Shown here piece by piece: positions 27,857 through 36,256 of a stretch of 64,000 nucleotides of DNA. The stretch covers positions 1-64,000 of the forward strand of contig JAFRXH010000091.1 in the NCBI GenBank assembly GCA_017437785.1, written 5' to 3'. Numbering within the stretch: position 1 is the first letter of the stretch; each line of letters starts with the position of its first letter. This DNA comes from Lachnospiraceae bacterium (GTDB taxonomy: Bacteria > Bacillota > Clostridia > Lachnospirales > Lachnospiraceae). A model generated the notes under the pieces. That model was given only the letters and a program-made list of their open reading frames with translations, had not been told where the DNA came from and ran no database searches. The position numbers and the translations under genes are program-made.

Positions 27857-30448
27857 TTATTCATCCCAGAAGGCTTCCAAAGCTCCGCCGATGCGTTTGA
27901 GATCGGTCACCGAAAAGCCCGTCCATTCCCTGGGAAACATCCGCTGGTACGAACGGTCCAGAAAGCGTTCATCCAAAAGAGCGACCACTCCCCTGTCCTT
28001 TTCGGTACGTATCACCCTGCCCGCTGCCTGCAATACTTTATTCATACCCGGGAAGCGGTAGGCATAATCATAACCGTTCTCCTCAAAGAACTCTTTGATT
28101 ATCTCTCTTTCATTGCATATCTGCGGGAATCCGACGCCTATTATTATGCTGCCGATCAGCGCATCTTCCTTAAGATCGATCCCTTCGGAAAATATCCCGC
28201 CCAGTACGCAAAAGCCTATGAGGCTTTTTCCTTCACCATCAGCCGCATATGGTCCGTACTCATCAAGTCCGCCGGCAGCAAAGCGTGCAAGAAATCCTTC
28301 TCTTTCTTCCTCGCTCATACGCTCCGTCTGCTTTATGCACTCCATGCCTCCGGCAGGTAAAAAATGCCTTTCAAAACTTTCCGCCACTTCCGCCATAAAG
28401 CTGAAAGAAGGGAAAAACACCAGATAATTTCCACGCCGCGATTCGGTCACTTCATATATATAACGGGCTATTTTAAAGAAAGTTTCCACATTGCGTTGTT
28501 TATATCTGCTTGTAACATCCCGGCACACATAGACTCCAAGCCTATCTTTGTTAAATGCAGATTCAGCATATATCGCGATATCATTATTATCAGCCCCCAG
28601 AAGGCGTTTGTAATAATTTATCGGAAGAAGGGTTGCCGAGAAGAGAACACTCGCCCTGCCCTTGGACATGCACTCTGCAAGCCGCTTTGCAGGGTTTACG
28701 CAAAGTAGTTTTAACCAAAATCCACAATCTGCACGATGCTCTGTATATATCCTGTAATCATCATCCAGCCACTCAAAGATCAGGAGGAAATGTGAAATCT
28801 TAAAATAGAATTCAAGAACCTCCTCCCTTACGCCGGTATTCTCCTCCTCATCAAGGAACTGCCCCACCGAAGTAAAGAGCCCCGACAGAAGTCCCGCAAA
28901 TTTATCAACCTCATCCAGTACCCTGTAGGTCTCGCACTCCCGCTTCATTGCCAGCATTTCCCTGTTGCAGCGTTCCAGGCCGCGTATGATCTTGAATAAA
29001 AGCGGTATGCCCTTGACTTTTCTCTTCCCTTTTGCAGGCACCTCACCCTCTGCATACTTTTCGGTCACGGTATTTAATGTACGTTTAAGCGCAAGGAAAT
29101 CCTCTTTGTTAAGCTCTGCGCTGTACATATCCCTGCCGCGTTCCACCAGATTATGTGCCTCATCGACCAGGAACACATACTCCCCGCCGCTTCCGCCGTC
29201 GGCAAAATACCTCTTTAACGAAGCATGTGGATCGAAAACGTAATTATAATCGCAGATGATCATATCGCAGAAAAGACTGATATCAAGCCCCAGTTCGAAG
29301 GGGCACACTTTATACGCCTCCGCCTCCGCAACCAGCACCTCCCGGTCAATACGGTCATATTCATTGATGCACCGGAATATCGCTTCATTCACCCTGTCGA
29401 AATGTCCCTTAGCATAAGGACAGCTGTCGGGATTGCATTCAGCCTTTTCCAGGGGGCATATCTTTTCCTTGGCAGTAAGCGTGATGCTCTTTAGCCTGAG
29501 TGCCTGTTCCCTTAACAGGTCGACGGTATCGGCAGCAACAGTCCTCGTTATGGTCCTGGCCGTAAGGTAAAAGATCTTATCCACCAGGTTTTCCCCCATC
29601 GCCTTAAGCGACGGAAATACCGTACTGAGCGTCTTCCCCGTCCCCGTAGGAGCTTCCATAAAGAGTTTGTGTTTCTCACTTATTATGCGGTATACCTGTG
29701 CTGCCAGCTGTTTCTGTCCCTTGCGGTATTCATACGGGAATACGAGTTTTTTAAGGCTGTCCCTTCGCAGCAGGCTCCACTTCCACTCAAACTCCGCCCA
29801 TTTAAGATACTCCTCCATCAGGGCATCAAACCATTCCTTTATCTCAGACCATGTATACTCATTAAAAAAGTACTTCAGGTCCTCCGTTTCTATATTGCAG
29901 TATGTCATCCTGACCCTTATTAACGGCAGGCTGTTTTGCTTAGCATAGATATAAGCATACGCCTTAGCCTGAGCCAGATGGACCGGAACAGGCTCCGTAA
30001 GCCTCTCCAGCTTGCGGCTTATGCATTTGATCTCATCTATTGTGATAAGAGGGAATTCATCATTTATCAAATATTGATTTAACGATATCTGATTGCTGCC
30101 TATGACGTTGGCATCAGCTTCCTGCAGGCTTTCATCTATTATGCCGTCTGCCCGCCCGTCAAGGATGATCCTGTAATGCTGTGCCTCATGGACATAGTGC
30201 AGCGGTACCTCGGCGCTGTAGCCTTCTCCCATGCTGCGCTGTATCATACGGTGAAGCCTGCTGCCCTCCTGCATTGCCTTTTCCGGCGACACTCCCCTGC
30301 GGTTATCTATATCACCGCTGCGCAGGATAAACTCCACCAGCTCACGCACCGAAAGCCTGATCTCATATTTATCGACCGCAGCTTCCTCCTGAGCAGGAAT
30401 GCCTTTATTATCCGCTATACTTTCTGCCGGCAACATTTCAGCTGTCAT
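27857..30448 (-). CDS. Rad3/DinG-type helicase fused to a PD-(D/E)XK nuclease domain
   Basis: An 863-residue protein. Residues about 60-170 form a Cas4/RecB-like nuclease: His66 in SRLHRM, Asp97 in ILDGRADG, the E-x-K pair in TIDEIK (Glu139, Lys141) and Gln160 in HLAQAKAYAYIY. From residue 235 on it is an XPD-family superfamily 2 helicase: Walker A MEAPTGTGKT, four cysteines for an Fe-S cluster (CPLEKAECNPDSC and YKVCPFE), Walker B LVDEAHNL and the late motif VLQAAGRVIRTEKDRG. All catalytic residues look intact. Such helicases act 5'-3' on single-stranded DNA in repair. It seems to have its own promoter at 30524-30552. Confidence 0.93.
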   Translation of the reverse strand: MTAEMLPAESIADNKGIPAQEEAAVDKYEIRLSVRELVEFILRSGDIDNRRGVSPEKAMQEGSRLHRMIQRSMGEGYSAEVPLHYVHEAQHYRIILDGRADGIIDESLQEADANVIGSNQISLNQYLINDEFPLITIDEIKCISRKLERLTEPVPVHLAQAKAYAYIYAKQNSLPLIRVRMTYCNIETEDLKYFFNEYTWSEIKEWFDALMEEYLKWAEFEWKWSLLRRDSLKKLVFPYEYRKGQKQLAAQVYRIISEKHKLFMEAPTGTGKTLSTVFPSLKAMGENLVDKIFYLTARTITRTVAADTVDLLREQALRLKSITLTAKEKICPLEKAECNPDSCPYAKGHFDRVNEAIFRCINEYDRIDREVLVAEAEAYKVCPFELGLDISLFCDMIICDYNYVFDPHASLKRYFADGGSGGEYVFLVDEAHNLVERGRDMYSAELNKEDFLALKRTLNTVTEKYAEGEVPAKGKRKVKGIPLLFKIIRGLERCNREMLAMKRECETYRVLDEVDKFAGLLSGLFTSVGQFLDEEENTGVREEVLEFYFKISHFLLIFEWLDDDYRIYTEHRADCGFWLKLLCVNPAKRLAECMSKGRASVLFSATLLPINYYKRLLGADNNDIAIYAESAFNKDRLGVYVCRDVTSRYKQRNVETFFKIARYIYEVTESRRGNYLVFFPSFSFMAEVAESFERHFLPAGGMECIKQTERMSEEEREGFLARFAAGGLDEYGPYAADGEGKSLIGFCVLGGIFSEGIDLKEDALIGSIIIGVGFPQICNEREIIKEFFEENGYDYAYRFPGMNKVLQAAGRVIRTEKDRGVVALLDERFLDRSYQRMFPREWTGFSVTDLKRIGGALEAFWDE

Positions 30449-30523
30449 TTACCCTACCTGTCTTTGATACTCTGCAGCTGGCTCCGGGCGAAACTCCCCC
30501 GGGCACCTTTCGTTACAGCTGAT

Positions 30524-30552
30524 ACTATAGCATAACAGAACATATGTTTCAA
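30524..30552 (-). promoter_or_regulatory. Promoter of the helicase-nuclease gene
   Basis: TTGAAA (30547-30552), 17-bp spacer, TATAGT (30524-30529) on the minus strand. The leader then contains CCCGGG-rich repeats (30483-30504) before the start at 30448. Confidence 0.65.
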
Positions 30553-30592
30553 GTATTGCCCCCGGGCAAAGCGTCTTCCTCCTCATCGGGGC

Positions 30593-30904
30593 TTATGTAA
30601 ACCCTGCCTGAGTTATGTCGACACGTCTTTTGAGTTAAATCGTGATTTGTTTCGCGGCTGAATATGTATTATGTAAACTGCCGCTTTATATTTTTTATAT
30701 TTTATGTAATCCGATCAACATGGTCAACAATCTGTTTATTCAAGCACTTTTTGATTGATTTTCAAAAAATCTATTCCTATATCAACTAATTCATCATTTT
30801 ATATATTATGTAAAGTATAACGAAGTCAACCTAAGTAATGCACTTTTTAGGATTATGTAAACATCATTCTCCGGCTTTCCATGCGTTTTAAGCATTTTAT
30901 GTAA
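30593..30904 (+). repeat. Six direct TTATGTAA octamers in a non-coding A+T-rich stretch
   Basis: TTATGTAA occurs at 30593, 30669, 30702, 30806, 30853 and 30897, always in the same direction, with spacings of 76, 33, 104, 47 and 44 bp. A near-copy TTATGTCG is at 30613. GCACTTTTT also occurs twice (30745 and 30840 region). No open reading frame of note covers the stretch. Multiple terminal repeats for a transposase, such as in IS21-type elements, or an array of regulator sites are possible explanations; neither is proven. Confidence 0.7.
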
Positions 30905-30907
30905 ATC

Positions 30908-30979
30908 ATGTATGGGAGATTGGCCGGTGCCATGCCCGTGCAGGCCGCCGGCTGCCTTTAAGCAGCATATTCCATACAT
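30908..30979. other. Nested inverted-repeat element
   Basis: ATGTATGG (30908-30915) and CCATACAT (30972-30979) are perfect inverted repeats enclosing GCCGG/CCGGC arms and a small hairpin GCTGC-CTTTAA-GCAGC (30951-30966). It could be a structured RNA, a terminator-like element or the end of a mobile element. It directly follows the octamer array. Confidence 0.4.
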
Positions 30980-30990
30980 CGGCACTGCAC

Positions 30991-31024
30991 AAAAAAAGAA
31001 CCCTCCCGTGAAGGGAGAGCTCTT
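30991..31024 (-). terminator. Terminator of the 31038-31604 gene
   Basis: CTCCC and GGGAG arms with a GTGAA loop, outer AAGA/TCTT pairs, followed on the minus strand by TTCTTTTTTT. It lies just past the stop at 31038. Confidence 0.8.
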
Positions 31025-31037
31025 TCATTATCGTATC

Positions 31038-31604
31038 TTATCTTCCAAGCTTATGTTTTAATCTGCTGCTTTCCTTTATCAGCTTTGCCGACATTGATGC
31101 GAAGCAGATCATAAACGGCAGCTGTATCGCTATGACCAGTATATATTTAGCAAGCCTTGTCGCCTCCGGCGGCTGTACCTTGTATTCCATATATAAAGAA
31201 TAGCACAGCGCCCCAAACAGTCCCGTAAACACCAATGCCACCACCATGACAACGATCCCCAGCCTGAGACAGTGCTGCCACAATCCTGTTTTATCCGAAA
31301 AATCTCCCGGCCGGTTGCCTTCTTCATAACTCTTACGCCACACATAGCTGTTAAGACTCTGTCCCATATATTCCCAGCCTTCGTCCGTAAGCTTCTGCAT
31401 ATAAAGAGCTTTCGGCATAGTCGGGCAATCTACAACATACTTAAGCCTCTCGGGCTTCTCCTCGGTGAAAGCCAGAGAGAACAATGAGCCCTGCCCCAGG
31501 GGCATGAGCCTTAAGCCTTCGGAATTCTTCTCCTCCAGATAGTACTCCAGATCGGAAGGAACTACATGCTTTAGTGCTGCGAACAGGCTTCTCTGTACAC
31601 CCAT
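31038..31604 (-). CDS. DUF2812-like two-helix membrane protein
   Basis: A 188-residue protein with an N-terminal soluble part of about 110 residues and two membrane helices (CLRLGIVVMVVALVFTGLFG; YILVIAIQLPFMICFASM). The soluble part has the conserved pattern of DUF2812 (LEYYLEEKNSEGLRL, KLTDEGWEYMGQ), similar in type to the larger protein at 10403-11803. No PadR gene is adjacent. The start has a good ribosome site (GGAGG). The function is unknown. Confidence 0.75.
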   Translation of the reverse strand: MGVQRSLFAALKHVVPSDLEYYLEEKNSEGLRLMPLGQGSLFSLAFTEEKPERLKYVVDCPTMPKALYMQKLTDEGWEYMGQSLNSYVWRKSYEEGNRPGDFSDKTGLWQHCLRLGIVVMVVALVFTGLFGALCYSLYMEYKVQPPEATRLAKYILVIAIQLPFMICFASMSAKLIKESSRLKHKLGR

Positions 31605-31703
31605 GGCAACCTCCGAAAAATTCTGATACCGATCAGATCAACAAACATACACGGTTATTATAAAACATTTCCCCTAAAAGCTCAAGAAATCTTTTTAAAA
31701 ATG

Positions 31704-31732
31704 CTTACAGTACCGCGAAAAACTGATATAAT
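31704..31732 (+). promoter_or_regulatory. Promoter of the ABC exporter pair
   Basis: CTTACA (31704-31709), 17-bp spacer, consensus TATAAT (31727-31732), about 30 bp before the ABC ATPase start. Confidence 0.6.
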
Positions 31733-31764
31733 ATCCATAAATTCCATCCGAAGGAGGCTCATAT

Positions 31765-32511
31765 ATGATCGAAGCAAAGAACCTCAGCATGATCTACGGA
31801 AAAGACCACAAAGCAGTTGATGATCTGTCATTCCATATAGGCAAAGGCGAGATAGCGGGCTTTGCCGGGCCCAACGGTGCCGGCAAGACCACAGTGATAA
31901 AGATGCTCACCGGGATCTTAAAGCCCGCCACCGGCAGCGCAACTATCAACGGGCATGATATCGTAAAGGATCCTCTTGCCGCAAAATCCTCTTTTGCTTA
32001 TGTGGCAGACAATCCCGATGTGCTGCTGCAGCTTACCGGTCTTGAATATATAAACTTCATCGCGGATATCTATAAAGTAAGTGAAGACGCCCGTAAAAAA
32101 CGCGTACCCGATCTGGCGGAACGCTTTGGCATAACAGATGCTCTCACCACTCCCATGCGCGAATACTCACATGGTATGCGCCAGAAGCTCATGGTCATAG
32201 CCGCCCTGGTACACGATCCCCCTGCCTGGATACTTGACGAGCCCATGACCGGTCTGGATCCGCAGGCTGCATACGAATTAAAGCAGATGATGCGCGAGCA
32301 TGCCGCCAAAGGCAACTGTGTGCTTTTCTCCACCCACGTTCTTGAAGTGGCCGAAAAGCTCTGCGACCATATCATGATCATCGATCACGGAAGATCTCTT
32401 TATCAGGGTACCGTAGAGGATCTGTCAGCGGCGCATCCGGGAAAAGACCTGGAAGAGATCTTCCTGGATATGATAGATTACAAAGGCTCTTCACAGGAGG
32501 ACATTGCATGA
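31765..32511 (+). CDS. ABC exporter ATP-binding protein
   Basis: A 248-residue ATPase of the ABC-2 exporter class. Walker A is GPNGAGKTT near residue 40, the signature is YSHGMRQKLM (His in place of the usual Gly), Walker B is AWILDEPMTGLDP, and the switch His is in FSTHVLEVAE. It starts after a strong ribosome site (GAAGGAGG) and overlaps the permease gene by four bases. The substrate is unknown. Confidence 0.93.
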   Translation: MIEAKNLSMIYGKDHKAVDDLSFHIGKGEIAGFAGPNGAGKTTVIKMLTGILKPATGSATINGHDIVKDPLAAKSSFAYVADNPDVLLQLTGLEYINFIADIYKVSEDARKKRVPDLAERFGITDALTTPMREYSHGMRQKLMVIAALVHDPPAWILDEPMTGLDPQAAYELKQMMREHAAKGNCVLFSTHVLEVAEKLCDHIMIIDHGRSLYQGTVEDLSAAHPGKDLEEIFLDMIDYKGSSQEDIA

Positions 32512-34187
32512 ATCCCGTTAAAAGGCTGGTAGGTGTATACCGCAAGAATTTCGAAATGCCTATGCCCGAGGAAGGCGTAAAGATGAACGTATATACTTCC
32601 CTGGGCATTATCGCAGTGGTATGCATAATGCTTCCCTGCTGTCTGATCATGGGCTACTTAAGCTATGTAATGACCCTGGCCATGATGGTTGAAGGCAACC
32701 GGATAAACGGTCTTATATCCGAGATGCATATACTCTCCGCCTTTGCCATGGTACTGGGTATGCCGGTAGTCTTTAATGTGATATTCTTCTCATCGGACCG
32801 TGAGCATATGGTCACGCTTCCCATCAAGAGCCACCAGCTTCTGGCTGCAAAGTTTTTCCACACCTTTCTTGCAGAAAGCGTAATGGAATTTCTTATATTC
32901 ATATCCATTTTCATCGGTTTCTTCATAGCTGCCGCAAACAGCTTCGGCCTGCTGAATGCTCTTCATCCCGTAAGCTTAATAGCTGCCGTGACCGGCATCA
33001 TACTGACGCCGCTTCTTCCTCTGGTATACTGCTGTATCATCAGCCTTATACTTATGGCTGTCCTGAAAAATGTACGCAGCATCAAAACCTTTTACCGCAG
33101 CTCAACGGTGCTCATGGCCATATTCATCGCTCTCTTTGTATATTCGTTCAAAGATATGGGTACCATAAGTTTTGATAATTACATGGATTCACTGGCAGCC
33201 GATAATAACTTTTTCATACGGGTATGCAATATCATCTTCTTTACCACCCCGCAGCTTTGCAAAGCTATGGCCTGGCAGAGCATCCCCCAGCTGCTGCTGT
33301 ATTATCTAAGCAACGCCGCCGCCGTTGCTGCCATACTTCTGCTGGGATCACTGCTATACCAAAGCGGCCTCTATACCGCAGCCGCACTGGGAAGCAGAAA
33401 GAAAAAGGCCGATAAAAGCAAATTAAATCTTGCTTCAACAAATCTGTTCACATCATATTTTGCGAAAGAACTCCGCGTACTGACTCGTACCAGAGCTTAC
33501 GCATCAAACTGCGTATATATAAATATAATATGGCCGGCCGGTATAGCACTGTTCTTCTTTATAACCAAAGATAACGAGAGTATCGCACAGTTTCTGCAGT
33601 ATTACCGCGAAGGATACGACCGTGCCCTGCTCATAATACTGCTCGCCGTGATCTTCATCTCCTTTGTCGCATCCGCCATGAACAGTCTGGCTTCTACCGC
33701 CTTTACACGTGAAGGCTCACATGTGGATATCATCAAATACATACCTGTTGACTATAAGACACAGATGTACGTAAAGGCCGCGGTAGCAGTAGCGATCACC
33801 GCTCCCTTTTTGATACTCGCCGTGATCGCAGCCGCCTTTTTCCTGGGCTTCTCTCCACTCATGGCGTTGTATTACTGCGTCATAGCCCTGGAAGTATTGT
33901 TTATCAGTGTGATCATAGGCCTGTATCTCGACAGCACCTCTCCGTATACCCTCTGGGATGACGAATATTCCGCACTGCGCGGCAACTTAAACAGCTTCTT
34001 CAACATGGCAGTGATGATCGTTATGGGACTGCTTATCTGCGGCATGTTCTTTTTACTCTACGAACTGCTGCACCTGCCTCTTATAGCAGTGTATATCAGC
34101 CTGCCTGTATTTCTGGGCATAATAAATGCGGCAGCCTTTGTTTACGGCCGCCGCAGGATAATCTCAAATATGGAACAGCTTTATTAA
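32508..34187 (+). CDS. ABC exporter permease
   Basis: A 559-residue protein with about 12 hydrophobic segments, twice the size of a typical ABC-2 permease, probably a duplicated six-helix unit. The middle has a cytosolic stretch with SRKKKADKSKLN and KELRVLTRTRAYASN. It pairs with the upstream ATPase. The last four bases overlap the end of the convergent purH gene, so the two transcripts meet tail to tail with no terminator in between. Confidence 0.88.
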   Translation: MNPVKRLVGVYRKNFEMPMPEEGVKMNVYTSLGIIAVVCIMLPCCLIMGYLSYVMTLAMMVEGNRINGLISEMHILSAFAMVLGMPVVFNVIFFSSDREHMVTLPIKSHQLLAAKFFHTFLAESVMEFLIFISIFIGFFIAAANSFGLLNALHPVSLIAAVTGIILTPLLPLVYCCIISLILMAVLKNVRSIKTFYRSSTVLMAIFIALFVYSFKDMGTISFDNYMDSLAADNNFFIRVCNIIFFTTPQLCKAMAWQSIPQLLLYYLSNAAAVAAILLLGSLLYQSGLYTAAALGSRKKKADKSKLNLASTNLFTSYFAKELRVLTRTRAYASNCVYINIIWPAGIALFFFITKDNESIAQFLQYYREGYDRALLIILLAVIFISFVASAMNSLASTAFTREGSHVDIIKYIPVDYKTQMYVKAAVAVAITAPFLILAVIAAAFFLGFSPLMALYYCVIALEVLFISVIIGLYLDSTSPYTLWDDEYSALRGNLNSFFNMAVMIVMGLLICGMFFLLYELLHLPLIAVYISLPVFLGIINAAAFVYGRRRIISNMEQLY

Positions 34188-35362
34188 TGATGGAAAAGAC
34201 GGATGCCTGTAAATGCCATCACCATATCCAGCTTGTCACAGGCTTCTATCACAGCATCGTCTCTCTTTGAGCCGCCGGGCTGGGCTACATATTTAACTCC
34301 GGAACGTGCGGCTCTTTCAATATTATCACTGAAGGGGAAGAACGCATCCGATCCCAGTGCAACGCCGCTCTGCTGTGAAAGCCACTGCTGCTTCTCTTCT
34401 TTGGTAAATACTTCCGGCTTCTCTTTGAAGATATTCTGCCACTTATCATCAGCCAGAACATCCATATAATCCTCTCCGATATAAAGATCGATGGAATTGT
34501 CACGGTCGGCACGGCTTATGCCATCCACAAATTTAAGTCCAAGTACCTTGGGTGACTGACGCAGCAGCCAGTTATCAGCCTTTGATCCGGCCAGTCTGGT
34601 GCAGTGGATACGTGACTGCTGGCCAGCACCTATACCGATCGCCTGGCCGCCCTTTGCATAGCATACAGAATTTGACTGGGTATACTTAAGAGTGATGAGT
34701 GCGATCAGCAGATCGATCTGCGCCTGATCCGGAAGCTCTTTATTCTTTGTCACGATATTCTCTAAGAGGCTTCCTACTATGGGCAGCTCATTGCGTCCCT
34801 GCTCAAAAGTGATGCCGAATACATCCTTATGCTCAATGGGCTGGGGCTTATAAGCAGGGTCGATCTTAATGATATTGTATGTCCCGCGCTTCTTGCCCTT
34901 TAATATCTCAAGGGCCTCATCCTCATATCCCGGAGCTATGATACCGTCTGAAACCTCAGGTTTGATCAGCTTAGCTGTAGCAACATCACATACATCGGAA
35001 AGTGCAATGAAGTCTCCGAAGGAAGACATACGGTCAGCTCCCCTGGCTCTGGCATACGCGCAGGCAAGAGGCGAAAGCTCAACAGTCTCATCAACAAAAT
35101 ATATCTTTTTAAGTGTATCATCCAGTGCTATGCCTACTGCAGCTCCCGCAGGAGATACATGCTTAAAGCTGGTCGCAGCAGGAAGACCGCAGGCCTTCTT
35201 AAGTTCGCATACCAGCTGCCAGCCGTTAAATGCATCCATAAAGTTAATATAACCGGGACGCCCGTTGAGTACCTCTATGGGAAGATCGCGTCCGTCGTTT
35301 ACAAATATCTTTGCAGGTACCTGATTGGGGTTACAGCCATATTTCAGCTCCAGATCTTTCAT
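34184..35362 (-). CDS. purH: AICAR transformylase (standalone purH domain)
   Basis: A 392-residue protein equal to the formyltransferase half of bifunctional PurH. It adds a formyl group to AICAR in step nine of purine synthesis. Visible motifs include KYGCNPNQ at the start, SFKHVSPAGAAVG (catalytic Lys-His), YTQSNSVCYAKGGQAIGIGAGQQSR, and DAFFPFSDNIERAA; the end is GIRLFHH, equal to RxFHH of PurH. The MGS-type IMP cyclohydrolase domain is absent. That step is supplied by the next gene upstream, purO, 21 bp away in the same operon. Confidence 0.95.
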   Translation of the reverse strand: MKDLELKYGCNPNQVPAKIFVNDGRDLPIEVLNGRPGYINFMDAFNGWQLVCELKKACGLPAATSFKHVSPAGAAVGIALDDTLKKIYFVDETVELSPLACAYARARGADRMSSFGDFIALSDVCDVATAKLIKPEVSDGIIAPGYEDEALEILKGKKRGTYNIIKIDPAYKPQPIEHKDVFGITFEQGRNELPIVGSLLENIVTKNKELPDQAQIDLLIALITLKYTQSNSVCYAKGGQAIGIGAGQQSRIHCTRLAGSKADNWLLRQSPKVLGLKFVDGISRADRDNSIDLYIGEDYMDVLADDKWQNIFKEKPEVFTKEEKQQWLSQQSGVALGSDAFFPFSDNIERAARSGVKYVAQPGGSKRDDAVIEACDKLDMVMAFTGIRLFHH

Positions 35363-35383
35363 CTCTTTCTCCTTATTATATCT

Positions 35384-36103
35384 TTATTTAACATTCTTGT
35401 TAACTATTCTGCTTTCGTACTTTCCGCTTTCGATATCTATCATTCTCACAAAGAGCGAAACCTTGTTTTCCTCATTGAGCGAATCCCAGATAAGCTTTGT
35501 GAAAGCATCTATGTCATCCGTATCTATACCTATGAACTCGGGCTCCCCTTCAAAAGAAGGAAGCGGATCCCCATCCTTCATATAGGTATGGATAAAACGG
35601 CCGTCGCCTGCCTTGGGATTCTCATATGCAAACATATAGCGGTCACATCCCGAGGGATCCCCGTTATCACTCTTTAAAATGCTGAATGCGTAATTGTACT
35701 TTCCATTCTCGATATGCATGATACCTGAGATACGCGGGGTATAATTAGGCCCGTCCGGCTCAAACTCCCTGCTGCGCAGGCTCTGCTCAAATGTAAGCTG
35801 CTTATCCATCCCTTCATAGATGGTATCGGTCTGGTCGCCGTTGGTAACTATGGTCTTGTTGCCCAGCACACGTACAGGCGCGTAGATTATAAGACTGGGG
35901 TCCGAAAGTTTATCAGGATCGAAAGCCTGGGTCCTGATCCCTTCTCCGTCCTCTACAAACACACGGTTACGGCTGTTAACGCTGCGTCCCATGATAAAAT
36001 ACGCCGTAACAGCCTTCTTTGAGTCCGGTGTGCGGCCTATGATGATACCGCGGCCGGGATAGGCATTACTGCTCAGTAATCCTGCAATATTATTCTTCTC
36101 CAT
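35384..36103 (-). CDS. purO: IMP cyclohydrolase, PurO family
   Basis: A 239-residue protein of the PurO-like family (IMP_cyclohyd), first known from archaea and unrelated to the PurH cyclohydrolase domain. It closes the ring of FAICAR to give IMP. Family features are the opening NAYPGRGIIIGRTPDSK, GRSVNSRNRVF, and NYTPRISGI. The ATG at 36101-36103 is chosen because GGGAGG precedes it by six bases; a longer frame starts at 36160. Together with the transformylase downstream it completes the last two steps of purine synthesis. Confidence 0.93.
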   Translation of the reverse strand: MEKNNIAGLLSSNAYPGRGIIIGRTPDSKKAVTAYFIMGRSVNSRNRVFVEDGEGIRTQAFDPDKLSDPSLIIYAPVRVLGNKTIVTNGDQTDTIYEGMDKQLTFEQSLRSREFEPDGPNYTPRISGIMHIENGKYNYAFSILKSDNGDPSGCDRYMFAYENPKAGDGRFIHTYMKDGDPLPSFEGEPEFIGIDTDDIDAFTKLIWDSLNEENKVSLFVRMIDIESGKYESRIVNKNVK

Positions 36104-36169
36104 TGTGATCCTCCCTGGATATGATTTCATTCCCGGGGCATACCGCGGGAACACGTTCACAACAGTAGA

Positions 36170-36198
36170 ATATTACCACATATTGCTATGTGCGTCAA
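36170..36198 (-). promoter_or_regulatory. purO-purH promoter with palindrome in the spacer
   Basis: TTGACG (36193-36198), 17-bp spacer, TAATAT (36170-36175) on the minus strand. The spacer is almost filled by the perfect inverted repeat CACATA-TTGC-TATGTG (36177-36192), a likely repressor site. Confidence 0.65.
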
Positions 36199-36256
36199 TC
36201 AAAACCACTATATATACTGCGTTTATCGGGTAAAAAAGTTGATTATGCCGACTATC

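Noticed and set aside
31765..34187. Antibiotic-resistance ABC pump with named substrate
   Set aside because: The sequence shows only the general ABC exporter type; nothing marks the substrate.
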